The notes under the pieces were generated by a model. That model saw nothing but the letters and a program-made list of their open reading frames with translations. It did not search any database and had not been told where the DNA came from. From Glandiceps talaboti (Eukaryota > Hemichordata > Enteropneusta > Spengelidae): 22,500 nt of DNA. The number at the start of each line of letters is the position of its first letter. Positions within the stretch are counted from its first letter, which is position 1. Location of the stretch: assembly GCF_964340395.1 (NCBI RefSeq), contig NC_135555.1, positions 23,630,225 to 23,652,724 on the forward strand, given 5' to 3'. Position numbers and translations under genes: made by a program. Of this stretch, positions 9,923 to 20,539 are shown one piece after another.

Positions 9923-9941
9923 GCCTATATATTGACGTCAT
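9923..9941 (-). promoter_or_regulatory. Putative core promoter: CRE palindrome plus TATA-like box for the EMI-D8C gene
   Basis: On the minus strand the palindrome TGACGTCA (9933-9940) is followed at once by TATATAGG (9931-9924). The start codon at 9848-9846 lies about 80 bp downstream, which fits a TATA-driven start site near 9900-9906 and a 5' UTR of about 55 nt. TGACGTCA is the consensus CREB/ATF site. Seen: both motifs and their spacing. Inferred: that they act as promoter elements; no transcript evidence is available here. Confidence 0.5.
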
Positions 9942-10289
9942 TGTTACTAAGACATCCCCAGAGACAACAAATAGACAATACTAAATCGTTGGTCTGTGTG
10001 AGACTTGGAACCGATTCAATTTGATGCACATGATAGATATATTTATGTTATCTAGTTGATTAATGTAAATGCGGAAATTACGAAATATAACTGAGCAAAC
10101 ACAGCGGTAGGAAACCTGTTTACAATCCATAGGCACCAAGATATTATGCTTGAAAAATTGAATAGAGTCGTGCCATGTTATACCTATAAATATTATGGTT
10201 ACGCATATACAAGGCTCACATTTTTATGCATGGAAATTAAACGTACATGCATGCATACATACATACAAAACCTACACACACCTACACAC

Positions 10290-10329
<40 letters not shown>

Positions 10330-11236
10330 GTATATGTATGTATGTATGTATGTGTGTATGTGTGTATGTATGTATGTATGTACGTACGTACGTATGTACG
10401 ATACGATATCATTTATTAAAAAGAGAAGAGAAAAATGACACCACAAACGTAAATACATATTAGTAATAAATGTTCAATGCAGGGAACTGGAAAAGGAACA
10501 CGTGTTTTATTGAACATCGCAATTTAAATTTACCGTACACTTGTCGTTAGCTGCAATAATTGTAGCGTCTTGTTGCGGTTTTGAGGTTTTTTCGTCTGTT
10601 TTGGTGACTTTTTAAGTTTTAGTGTTTAACCCGCACCTAACGCTGCAATTCCTAGTGCAGGAATTCCAATCAGCTGATGCGATGCGGATCGGTATCGCAC
10701 GAATATCAATCCCTATTTTCGCCATAATTTCGACCTACCTACGGAAAATCTGACATTTCATAACCGCAACACTTCTTACTATCGATTGCGTTGACCCGTA
10801 CAAACAAATAGTCAGATCGGATAACAGGAGTCAGAAAAGAGCTATGCTAAAGGTGTCTGACCCCTGGAAACAGTAAATAATGGTACAAGTTTAGGGTGTA
10901 AATAAATATACAAAATGTAGCTCTACCCTCGATCCAACCCCTCAACCCTCATATGTATTAATGAAAGCACGGTAAGACATATATGAAAAATAGATGTTTC
11001 ACCACGGGGCCTTGACATACATGCATATCCATGTCGGCCACCTTCGTGACTTGTTGACGTCGGTGGCTTTATCAACATCACGTGACCTTTCTTCGAAAAA
11101 TAAAGATAATTCTGCTTCGATTATGTTCATATATAAATAAAACCAATCATTTTAAAATGTATTTAAATATCATAATTATGTGTACATCAAGCATACGTTC
11201 TATTATGTCATTGTATATACTATGTACACTATTATA
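9942..11236. other. Upstream region of the EMI-D8C gene, no gene seen apart from the microsatellite
   Basis: AT-rich DNA upstream of the 9923-9941 promoter motifs. Apart from the compound microsatellite I see only a locally GC-richer patch at 10625-10700, containing GCAATTCCTAGTGCAGGAATT, an imperfect palindrome. No coding frame with splice signals was found. Confidence 0.5.
10243..10399. repeat. Compound microsatellite (CATA)n-(CA)n-(GTAT)n-(CGTA)n
   Basis: A short ACATACAT run, a (CA)n tract at about 10292-10327, then (GTAT)n and (CGTA)n to 10399. It is roughly self-complementary overall, so it could fold. The frames it opens on the plus strand are repeat artefacts. Confidence 0.95.
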
Positions 11237-11331
11237 CTAGTATGGCGTGTTTTTATTTTCTTTTATCAAATCTGAGTTCTCTATAGTGGTCTGAGGTTCT
11301 TTGTTTAGACGCTCAGGCAGGTCTTGATCAT
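11237..11331 (-). CDS. Candidate orphan terminal exon (30 residues)
   Basis: A good acceptor (TTTTTCGTCTTTAG) is followed by a frame reading DQDLPERLNKEPQTTIENSD, then LIKENKNTPY and TAG. It needs an upstream exon ending in phase 1; the frame at 14788-14841 would fit. No poly(A) signal is seen just downstream, and a 30-codon open frame can occur by chance in such DNA. Confidence 0.2.
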
Positions 11332-11474
11332 CTAAAGACGAAAAATATGCCATCAATGCAACATCCTCTTATAGAAAGTAACAGACTGATACATTTGACC
11401 GATACAAAATCACAAAATGTAAATGTGGATGAAATCGTGATTTTTAAGTCAGTATTCATCTTACAGTATATGAT

Positions 11475-11846
11475 CTACGCCTAAACTGTCATTTTACTTA
11501 CCCCTCTACGCCTATACTGTCATTTTACTTACCCCTCTACGCCTAAACTGTCATTTTACTTACCCCTCTACGCCTATACTGTCATTTTACTTACCCCTCT
11601 ACGCCTAAACTGTCATTTTACTTACCCCTCTACGCCTATACTGTCATTTTACTTACCCCTCTACGCCTAAACTGTCATTTTACTTACCCCTCTACGCCTA
11701 AACTGTCATTTTACTTACCCCTCTACGCCTATACTGTCATTTTACTTACCCCTCTACGCCTAAACTGTCATTTTACTTACCCCTCTACGCCTATACTGTC
11801 ATTTTACTTACCCCTCTACGCCTATACTGTCATTTTACTTACCCCT
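11475..11846. repeat. 31-bp minisatellite, 12 copies, two alternating variants
   Basis: The unit contains TCTACGCCTAWACTGTCATT followed by TTACTTACCCC. Twelve copies in 372 bp are almost identical and differ only at one A/T base. Reading plus strand, the order is A,T,A,T,A,T,A,A,T,A,T,T, suggesting growth partly as 62-bp dimers. On the minus strand every unit carries GTAAGTAAAATGACAG, with a consensus 5' splice-site core. All three minus-strand frames are closed within each unit. Confidence 0.97.
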
Positions 11847-11859
11847 CAACTAATAAGGT

Positions 11860-12379
11860 AGTTTCTCTAACAACTGCTACCTCGATGTTAGCGAAATCAA
11901 AAAAAGTCTTTTCCATCGGCAACACCACAATCCTTTTTCTTTACTGTGTAAATTTGGTAAAAACTATTGTTGTCTTTGTTTATTTGAGAAAACATCACAG
12001 CGTTTATTAGATGGAAATAGTGAAATGTTCAACATAACTACTCTATACCCATAATGCATTGCCAATATTTTAATCTATCAATTCTGACGTAACAACAACG
12101 TAAAATAAATACGAGTCAAAACCCTGAATAATTGTTAACTTTTTTTCATATACAATATTTAATACATGTACATTCATTCAAATCGATAATTATTAATTGA
12201 ATAATTGAGAACAGAAGACAAAGTTTGTCACTGAGGGCGCTATATAGTATAATTCGAGGTTTGTCGACAGTCATTCTTTCTATTCAGCCAGAGGTTTGGG
12301 GCTGTCTTGCTATTAATGTCATTCAAAAATACATAACCGCTGCAATGATATAATTATAGTATAATATAATGTGATATAT
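11860..12379. other. AT-rich stretch without a supported gene
   Basis: A short minus-strand frame (about 11853-11925, starting MEKTFFDFANIEV) runs into the edge of the minisatellite at a GTAAGT. It has no supporting acceptor or in-phase partner. Otherwise only low-complexity AT sequence is seen. Confidence 0.4.
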
Positions 12380-12540
12380 AATATTACAAAACAAAGTGCA
12401 TATGTCTTGCATAGTATGTTGTCTTTGTGCCAGGTTTGGTTGAAATCGGTTGGTGCATGCTAGAGATATGAGTGTGAAAGCACGTACAGATGGAACCCAA
12501 TGTATCAGCCACTAGGGGGTGCATGCTGGGGCTAATAAAC
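12380..12540 (+). repeat. Dispersed repeat family A, copy 1
   Basis: It shares with 17905-18060 and 19770-19930 the core TTTGTGCCAGGTTTGGTTGA followed by AAATCGGTTGGTGCATG and GAGATATGAG. Upstream, ACAAAGTGCATATGTCTTGC also matches copy 2. This core is typical of short interspersed repeats in marine invertebrates; the class is not assigned. Confidence 0.7.
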
Positions 12541-13699
12541 CATTTAAATGTATTGCAACTAGATGCAGGAACCAGTGTTTTGATACCCGCATTTGACGTT
12601 TTACAAGGGGGAATATTAGTTCACATCATCTAGACAAACTGTAGCAAGAAACTGTATTAATTCAGTCTTGTTATCTTAAAGTGGAGGTTTATGTGTGGTT
12701 GCATCAAACAGTGCCGGTGAACACTAACCTGCTAAGGGCTGTATGTACATATGGCACCATACCAATCATACTTCACCGACCAGAAACATCATTGGAGACA
12801 GAGAAGAACATTAAAGCTATTTTCATTTTTATTTGGTGCATGACAAAGAGACACACTATATGGAAGCTGTAAACAAAAGGTTCTTGGCATATCCAGAAAA
12901 AGAAAGTATGTTACCATGCAAATTACCCTGATTTTTATGCAAATTTACAATTCTCCTCACCTATAGTTTCTAAGCAATCTACAAGATTTTTTTGAAAGAC
13001 GACTCAACAACAGAATTACAAAAATACCACTTTGACTTAGTAGGTCCTTTAAAAGACACCAATAATCTTGATACATACCAAAATGGTTGGATTTCTTGGA
13101 AAAAAAATCATTCCTGTATAATATTGTACATAATCATTACATATATTCAATACAAATAGGTATCTATCATTCCTGCCCACCATTTTGACATTTTTTTGAC
13201 TCATTCTTAAATTATAACATGCCACAATTCATGAATCCATCTCATACAAGCAGAACAGAGGGTACACAGTCATATATTTGTCACTCTGTTCTACCTTTTT
13301 GTTATACAAAATTACACTACTTAAATACAAGCATTACCCTACCTTGCATATGTTGCCATTCACTTTTACATTGGGCAGATGCTTACACATGCAGACATGG
13401 CAACCATTATCATGTCATGAATTAAAATGAACTGCTGATCTATGGCTAAAATTAATGATAGTGGATTACCCTCTTTTAATCTCATTAATTACCATGCCAA
13501 TTTGCATATCTCAAGAAACCCTTTTTTCTGCAAGCTCACGCAATCACGTTTTTGATTTACAAGCAATGACCACACACACTGTCATCCTTTGTAAGATTAA
13601 TATGTAGTAAATTCTACTACTGTCAACCTGTTTAATACAATTCATTATATATAATTAAATGTTCAATAATATCAGATAGTAAGGAATTTGTACCATGAT
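12541..13699. other. No supported gene; probable repeat remnants
   Basis: A 63-codon plus-strand open frame at 12681-12872 shows no recognisable motif. Stretches with ACCATGCAAATTACC (near 12914) and ACCATGCCAATTTGCAT (near 13491) recur loosely, suggesting remnants of a dispersed repeat. Confidence 0.4.
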
Positions 13700-14402
13700 T
13701 ACCAAATTTGTCACCCACCCCATATGAGAATTCACCGTTTGCAGCCAATGTTGAATTGTAATAACAACCAAAGAATCTGATCTGCAACAATGATCAAATG
13801 TGGTACCCACTCCACAAGAAAATTTACTATCTCTTGTACACCAAACATGTACTGACACAAGTTGTAACTTTGGCAACTAGAGAATTCACCCTCTGTACCC
13901 AATGATAATTTTTACTGGGAACCAACAAATCTCCCGTCACCATAGCTTTACTGGCTTCAAAAGAAATGCATGTTGAAAATTGGAAATCAAATATCACAGC
14001 AATTCGACTACCAGATAGACAAATATATCATTTTTGACCAAAAATACCCCCAAAATCTGCTCAAAATAGAAAATTAATCATTTGAAATTGGCATGAACAA
14101 ATCTGAATGGACTCCATCCATGGTACACCAAATATCAAAGCAATCAGACAGCTTGCTTCAGAGAAGCTGTCGAAAGTGCCCCCCAAAAATCTTCCCAAAA
14201 TAGCAAATTACTCATATCAACTTGGCATGAACAAATCTGAATAGCCTTCCCCAAGGAATATACACACCAAATATCAAAGCATTCTGTCTCTCACTTTTGG
14301 AGAAGAAGATGAAAATAGGAAAAACTGACAGACAGCAGACGATCGCTGATAGCGAATAAACCTTAAGCTGTGCTCAGCTGTTGCTGACAGAGGAGCTAAT
14401 AA
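13700..14402 (+). repeat. Composite dispersed element with internal monomers
   Basis: A unit with GAGAATTCACC...CCAATG...AACCAA occurs at about 13726 and 13880. A second unit of about 125 bp with CCCCAAAA, TTGGCATGAACAAATCTGAA and ACACCAAATATCAAAGCA occurs at 14045-14165 and 14178-14290, with a partial copy near 13985. The end carries ACTGACAGACAGCAGACGAT, CTGATAGCGAATAAACC and GCTCAGCTG, then ATAAAATA, a tail layout like a non-autonomous retroelement in plus orientation. Confidence 0.6.
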
Positions 14403-14787
14403 AATATGGCTATCTTACTGTACACTGATTTGATTTGGAAATTAAAACTTCAAGTTTTTCATTTCAAAATTTCATGCTTACTGATTTTAATGTTAACTCC
14501 TTCTTTTTAATAACAAACTCAATTTTACGAAGTGATGAGAGATGTCATGATTACCAGAGCTGTAGCAATCAATGACATGACAACAAACAAAATATGCCGG
14601 TACACGAATATGTTAGCCATCAATACAAACAACTATCTAACACTACTGAAGAATGAAGATGACATTCTGATTGTTGTAATTGACCCTAAACATACTTCAT
14701 AAACCAGCTGACCAAATGAAATATTAACAACAACATCTAAAGATGTGCATAGCAACCTATATATAATTATCAAAGTAAAATACATAC

Positions 14788-14841
14788 CAAGATATGCTGA
14801 AAACTCGTCACAAAATTCAAACAATTTAGTTAGCACATACT
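14788..14841 (-). CDS. Candidate 54-nt internal exon
   Basis: Between a weak ATTTAG acceptor and a GTATGT donor lies a 17-codon frame, YVLTKLFEFCDEFSAYL, entering and leaving in phase 1. It could splice in frame to 11237-11331. No family is recognised, and no further upstream exon was found. Confidence 0.15.
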
Positions 14842-14887
14842 CTAAATTGTTTTATAAGAGCACTAATATTAACACTTGGATAAGTCA

Positions 14888-14997
14888 GCGTGATCATAGA
14901 CCCTATGGTGTGATATATACTATATGTAGACATACTATCATAGACCCTATGGTGTGATATATACTATTTGAACACATGTAGACATACTATGATAGAA
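14888..14997. repeat. Tandem duplication, about 53-bp unit, two copies
   Basis: ATCATAGACCCTATGGTGTG with ATATATACTAT and GTAGACATACTAT occurs twice in succession, the second copy carrying a small insertion (TTGAACACA). Confidence 0.85.
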
Positions 14998-15029
14998 CAC
15001 AGGGACACATGAGTTCAAGTGTGGCCAAC

Positions 15030-15125
15030 TCAAGGTATTTGCACAAGTGCTTGCAGTGCTTTGTGAGCATAGCGAGTGAAAGTGCAACAGAAAACACTGC
15101 AAGCACAACTGCAAATACCCAACCT
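15030..15125. repeat. Inverted repeat (foldback)
   Basis: GTATTTGCACAAGTGCTTGC (near 15038) and its imperfect reverse complement (near 15094-15117, ending AACTGCAAATAC) form arms of about 24 bp around a 32-bp spacer. A small related palindrome, GGTATTGCATTGCAGTGTAA, lies near 15293. This structure explains the open frames on both strands here. Confidence 0.75.
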
Positions 15126-15747
15126 GGCACTCACACGGCAAGGGGTTCCTGTTACTATTACATATGTAAATATCCGGAAAAAATTTTTCCATAAAAATGA
15201 CACTATGCGGCAATCACACACTTTTGTGTAGAACAAATGCCCACATCCTCATTTACATATCATTTGCATCTCAGGTGTCCAACAATGTTTTTGGTATTGC
15301 ATTGCAGTGTAAATACCACTAGTATGAGCGAGCACCAGTGCAAGTAATCTCTGATACATACGTCATAATATCATTAATTTTCTCAGCCCATGTTCCACCT
15401 ACTGTAATGTTAGGAATCATAATTGCAGGGTTTGACAGAAAGAATGCAACTTTAAATATCCAGGGACTTTATGTGAAATACATGTAATGAACATATCAAA
15501 TAGGCATCTTGTACAAGGATTTCCCACAAAAACTGAATTGCATACAAAGTTATTCCATATACATGTACGTCGACATAAAGTCAACTCTGAAAGAAAATGT
15601 AGAGATTAAATTCCAAAGAACTACATGTTTGCCTCTTTATCACACTTTACCAACTACATCGAAATTTATGGCAAATGAAAATGCACTTTTAGCCTTTACT
15701 GAATGAATGCGGACCTTGAACTTCAAAAGTGATATCTAAGTACTACT

Positions 15748-15856
15748 CTGGCAATCAACGTCTTGGCTTACTAAGATAGATAACTTTGGCAATCAACGTC
15801 TTGGCTTACTAAGATAGATACTTTGGCAATCAACGTCTGTGTTTACTAAGATAGAC
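15748..15856. repeat. Tandem repeat, 37-38-bp unit, three copies
   Basis: The unit TTGGCAATCAACGTCTTGGC followed by TTACTAAGATAGATA is present three times, the third with CTGTGTTT in place of CTTGGCTT. It leads directly into dispersed repeat family B. Confidence 0.92.
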
Positions 15857-16110
15857 ACAAACTAAAACTATTGTTGCAACAAGTTGATATAAACTATTAA
15901 GTGGACAAAGTATATTCACAGTAGAGTGGCATTTCTGATGACTTAAAGTGTACTGTTTTGAGACTTCCAATGTTTTCATCATCTTGATTACAGGGTGATT
16001 AGATTTGCACAACACAGGCACTGCTATCACCCACTTGTCTAATCAGTATCTACCACATTGAAAAACAATAGTAACTGTTTTAGTTTGTTTCTGTCTTTGA
16101 GCTAAGACTG
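15842..16110 (+). repeat. Dispersed repeat family B, copy 1
   Basis: It matches 21660-21965 over most of its length. Shared blocks are CTAAGATAGACACAAACTAA, AACTATTGT, CAACA.GTTGATA, GGGACTTCCA/GAGACTTCCA, ATCTACCACATTGAA and CCAGTGT.GTAA. The spacing is similar and the orientation is the same. Confidence 0.8.
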
Positions 16111-17904
16111 TGATTGCCAGTGTTGTAATTGTTGTGTTGTAGTAAATATACACACCCTATAATCTTTTTAACAGTCTAATTTGTTGAGGCATAACCATCA
16201 ATGACATGCCAATGTAAATATTACATCTTGTCTTCCTGTACTCAATCTCTACCCCTCAAATATCATTCCATATTTGCATTTCTACATCTAACTATTCAAA
16301 TCCTATGAAATATTCATTCCATGTGTTATTTATCAATTATATAATATTCAATATTAATTTTCAAATAAATATCGTCTTTACAGTCAGGCATTTAAATACG
16401 GTTTCCCTCGTCATTCTCTAGTACAGATCCACACTATCCTAACTACATCTGTTACAAGTCAATTACTATCATAAGTAATTACGGCTAGTTGATATACTAG
16501 TTGACTGCACCCATAATGGAAAACTACATGGTTATTAACTCAAATATTTTATAATATATCAAACCATTCTTGTGCTGTTATTCTCCTCCAAAAATAATGA
16601 TGGTCACAAATAATATACATGAGCAGGATGTTTAACTTTCAAACTTTAGACTTAGTACACTTATCGCAAGCCTGATATCATACATGGGTAATAGTTACAA
16701 GGGAAGGAGAGTGCATGCAAACACTGTATACTGTTCACTGTATAACTCCATTATGTTCACATGATCATGTCTATGGAGTTCAGCTCTCCTTATATGCTTA
16801 CAAATATACTGTGACAAGAAAACTCATGAAGTGAAGCTATAAAACAAACACTAGCTATTGAAATTGGTTTGTCATATAATAGGGAACTTGCAATCCAGAC
16901 TGAGTATGCTCAGATGCAAAGGACTATGGGATTGTCTGTAGTTATCGTAATACCTAATTTAGAGCTATGGCTAGAATAAACCTTCTACGATGGTCTTGAT
17001 ATCCATGATTAGATTGTTTGTGGTTACAAATAATGTGACAAGATTGTTTACAATACTGGTTGATTCATATTTATCATATTTCCCATAATGCAACATTCAG
17101 GATATTCAAAATGGCGGGCTTGCATGTTCCCATTGTGAAATCTCTCCACTCAAGTAGTTTAACTGGAACTATTTTTTTCATAATTCTTACCTTATTTTTG
17201 ACTTATTCATGTAGTTTAATTTGTGTTATTAAATAGCCAGAGGTGATGAGCTTCAATATGTAAATTTCAAGTGTGAAAGTACTTCTCAATTGTCATTTCA
17301 CATTTGAAATAAAATATATTAAAAAATCTAGCCTTTTAGCCTCCTGTCTGTTCAACACCATCACCTATATTACAATTATATTTGGAGTGAGGACACTTAA
17401 GAATGACTAATGGTGTGCTTAAAGCAGATCAGTTTCTAAATCTCAAGTGGAAAAAAGATAACTCGTACACCACGGGTCTTTCTTTTGACATACCAGTCTT
17501 TCAGAAATATATTCCTTGTCGTCTTATCAACACATCTATGCAACGATGTTATTATCTTATACTATACAACTATCATATCTTGACACAAGTATGTGTGACA
17601 AGTGTTTTGTCCTAGCCCACTCAGATATGACTTTACAAAAATAAAACCTCAACCAAATCTGTACATGTCTACTTACACATTTATCTAGACTAAGCTACAT
17701 ATCCAGACCATTCAGGTCATGTTGTCTCTATTTGAATCAATCACATCAATCTTGGGTACTCTTATGGTCACTTTCTCATACAGAAAGCTTACATATAAGG
17801 TGTTAGACACATGAGTGGACTCTCTATACATTAAAAGTATTTGGGCCATGCAGTAAATCTTGATTTTTGACCATAAATACGGTCGCCATTCAGTCAAATT
17901 TGCA
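16111..17904. other. AT-rich stretch, no supported gene
   Basis: There is an imperfect hairpin at 16703-16793 (AAGGAGAG...AACTCCAT pairing with ATGGAGTT...CTCTCCTT), and a short ORF at 17111-17236 is listed separately. A 70-codon plus frame at 17403-17615 has no recognisable motif or splice context. Nothing else was seen. Confidence 0.5.
17111..17236 (+). CDS. Candidate short ORF of 41 residues with a membrane-like segment
   Basis: The ATG sits in a strong initiation context (AAAATGGCGGGC, which also resembles a YY1 core). The peptide begins MAGLHVPIVKSLHSSSLTG and continues with a hydrophobic run TIFFIILTLFL, then stops at TAG. It is unrecognised, and hydrophobic runs are common by chance in T-rich DNA. 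Confidence 0.15.
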   Translation: MAGLHVPIVKSLHSSSLTGTIFFIILTLFLTYSCSLICVIK

Positions 17905-18060
17905 AATGTCGCAAAACAAAGTGAAGAGCATATGTCTCATATGATATATCACCTTTGTGCCAGGGTTGATTGAAATCAGATATTGCATGTCTGAGAAATG
18001 ATGTATTACGTATGACAGACGAACGGACACAGGGAGCCCATTGTAATAGTCCCCCTTCTG
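17905..18060 (+). repeat. Dispersed repeat family A, copy 2
   Basis: It contains AAAACAAAGTG, GCATATGTCTCATATG, TTTGTGCCAGGGTTGATTGA, TGCATGTCTGAGAAATG and ACAGACGAACGGACAC, in the same order as copy 1 at 12380-12540. Confidence 0.75.
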
Positions 18061-19164
18061 AGACCACACATATCAAACTTAAATTTGATGTATTTCACTA
18101 GGTTTAACAGATGAAGTTCTAGACTACACATCAACAAATTTGCTTGTATTCTCTCTATACTCCTACAAAGTACATGTATACACTAACTCTTCTTTTCAAA
18201 ATATGGCTATGGTTATGGCTATGGCTATTTCTTACACCCAAAAGTACAAAATTTACAGTACAAATATGTTGGAAACATATAGTAAATATGACACGAATAA
18301 TTGTTTCTGCACTTGAATATGAAAGAAAAATGGAACCCATGGCATTATAGCCCAACCATCAAATTTCTGGTGATTTCTTGAAAATGTTTCCCTCCTTGTT
18401 ATCACCCAGGCAATATACACCATCAATTTCTGTTGCTATGTGCATTTCTAAGTTGTATTCTAACATGTAGAAGTGGTACAGCTTGTACCATTGGTATTAC
18501 ACTACTGGGTAAATGTGGTACACATCACTTGCCTCCTATCTTCTGCTTCCTTACATTTAAGTAAGTAATGTTACCACTATGTGAGCAAATTTGTAATATT
18601 CTTATTCTCTATTTACACTTGTAAATGGAATGGGTTTTTTTTCAGATGCTGGGTGAATAGCGACAAATCTTTGTCATAAAAAATCTAGCAATGTCCTGTT
18701 TGACATATATTGCAAAAACAAACGGAAGTGCCTATCTCTGGTTGTATGGACTAGCCCAGGAAATACAACAATATTTTGGCAAACAGACAGAAAATAAAAC
18801 CAGTACTGTAATATACCAACATTGATAAATTACTGATGGTTATATTACATTTACAGTAGGGAGATGTCATTAATAGCTCATCACATGTCTGTTTAGACAT
18901 GCAATATTTCTAAGTTTTACTGCTTGTAATAGAATAATTAAGTTTGTGGGGGAAACCTGTACGGTGTTCTATATTGTAGATGCCAGTATACATTATGTTC
19001 ATTGGACTTGCAGTGTTAACACACACACATGCTGATAATAGGATCACTATATTGACATTACCCATATATATATAATCTACCTGCAATAACAAGTCTTATG
19101 TGTGTCTGTTTTACAGAATCTCTATCCGAAATTTCCCCCTTCAGAAGACTAAAATTGTGATACA
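18061..19164. other. No supported gene
   Basis: Only a short imperfect hexamer repeat of GGCTAT(G) type near 18204-18227 (four units) and AT-rich unique-looking sequence. Open frames at 18144-18355 on both strands lack motifs. Confidence 0.5.
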
Positions 19165-19525
19165 CAATCTCAAGAAAATAATGTAACACACCATCTCAAG
19201 AAAGTAATGTTACACCATTTCAAGGAAGTGATGTAACACACCATCTTAACACACCATCTCACAGCAGTAATGTCTTACAGCATTTTGAGGAAGTAATGTA
19301 ACAAGTACATCATCTAAAGGAAGTAATGTAACAAGTACACCATCTAAAGGAAGTAATGTAACAAGTACACCATCTAAAGGAAGTAATATAACAAGTACAC
19401 CATCTAAAGGAAGTAATGTAACAAGTACACCATCTAAAGGAAGTACATGTAATGTAACACAATATCAAGGAAGTAATGTAACAACATCTTAAGAAAGTAA
19501 TGTAACACATCATCTTAAGGAAGTA
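19165..19525. repeat. 30-bp minisatellite, degenerate at both ends
   Basis: The unit AAGTAATGTAACAAGTACAC plus CATCTAAAGG is regular from about 19292 to 19445 (five near-identical copies) and decays outward into variants (CACCATCTCAAGAAAGTAAT). Because 30 is a multiple of three, it keeps a minus-strand frame open with a decapeptide repeat (CYITSFRWCT), which I treat as non-coding. Confidence 0.93.
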
Positions 19526-19769
19526 TCACATTCTGCTGAGTTGGTTTCCACTGTCTATCTACCGTATTTAAACAACTAGTGATTATTAAATCTTGCAAAA
19601 ACTAAAATATGAATATTTCTGGAAACAATGACTATACAAAATGTACACAATTCAGCACTAACAAGTCTTTGTTAAAGACATAGACCCCAACATCTCAACT
19701 TACTAATTCATATTATGAATTTTATGACAAATATAGATGCCATTCCACCATTATCATGAAGGCTGTAAT

Positions 19770-19930
19770 ACTAAAAGAAATGCATATGCTAACTATAGCA
19801 TCTGACATTTGTGCCAGGTTTGGTTGAAATAAACCAATGCACGTCTGAGATATAGGTGATAATGGAGGGCCAGCTGGCCGATACCAAACGCAGTCCCCGC
19901 CAGGCTTCGACCGTTGGAGACTAAAAACTA
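19770..19930 (+). repeat. Dispersed repeat family A, copy 3
   Basis: It contains GCATATGCTAACTATAGCAT, TTTGTGCCAGGTTTGGTTGA, AATGCACGTCTGAGATATAG and then a GC-richer tail (GGCCAGCTGGCCGATACC) that differs from copies 1 and 2. Confidence 0.75.
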
Positions 19931-20396
19931 ACTTATCATGCAACAAATAACTTGCAAAAAATACAAATGAAAAAATGAACCCCACATTTATTTCTTGGCC
20001 TCCAGGATTTTATACTGAGCTTAGTTTAATTGGGATTAAAAATACTGAAGAACGTATAGTGCAAATTATACACACAAAATGCACACATGGCTAACATAAT
20101 ATGTACTTTAAATGTTGTCTAAATTTTGAAGACTACCAGAAAGTCTGTGATCAATATATTCTTACATCATTCCACACACCATTCTTAGCTCATTGTCTTA
20201 ATACATGTGTAAAGCTTACATGTATCACTGCTTCTCTCTCAAAATTTGGAAATCTTGATATCATGTTAAAACATTTGGTCGAAACTTGAAGTTTTTATCT
20301 GACTGTTACATAGTAATTTCCTATATTTCCTATACTACCCATATAGTATGTATTGTAATAATATTAACAGGTAGCAGATGACTTTGTTTGCCTACA
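19931..20396. other. No supported gene
   Basis: AT-rich sequence with a 62-codon plus-strand open frame at 20101-20289 that carries no recognisable motif. Confidence 0.45.
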
Positions 20397-20539
20397 TTAA
20401 ACAATTTTGTGTTTGATATTGATGTTAGCATCAACATATTGGATCTTCTTGACCTTTGCCACAAAAATGAACTTCCTGTTGTCATCGCTTTGGAAGAAAA
20501 TAGTCGAAGTCTTTTTTTTTTCCAAGCATGAAGAGATGC
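20397..20539 (-). CDS. Candidate orphan terminal exon (46 residues)
   Basis: After a GTTTCAG acceptor the minus frame encodes ISSCLEKKKTSTIFFQSDDN, then RKFIFVAKVKKIQYVD, and ends in TAA at 20399-20397. The residue mix and the many C- or G-ending codons look more like coding sequence than the surrounding DNA. It would need an upstream exon ending in phase 1; the exons at 21366-22500 do not offer one. It could be an alternative last exon, a gene remnant, or chance. Confidence 0.28.

Noticed and set aside
9846-9941. Upstream ATG at 9941 as the start of the EMI-D8C protein
   Set aside because: It overlaps the CRE/TATA motifs and adds a 31-residue non-signal leader; the ATG at 9848 gives a proper signal peptide.
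11475-11846. CRISPR-like array
   Set aside because: The units are contiguous 31-bp tandem copies with no unique spacers, in a eukaryotic context.
11853-11925. Possible first exon MEKTFFDFANIEV ending at a GTAAGT of the minisatellite
   Set aside because: It ends in phase 2, which creates an immediate stop when joined to 11237-11331, and the ATG context is poor.
14947-15213. 88-codon minus and 61-codon plus frames around 15009-15213
   Set aside because: They coincide with an inverted repeat; the peptides show no motif.
19310-19513. Decapeptide-repeat protein on the minus strand
   Set aside because: The 30-bp tandem unit keeps any stop-free frame open; no splice or start context and the repeat decays into non-coding variants.
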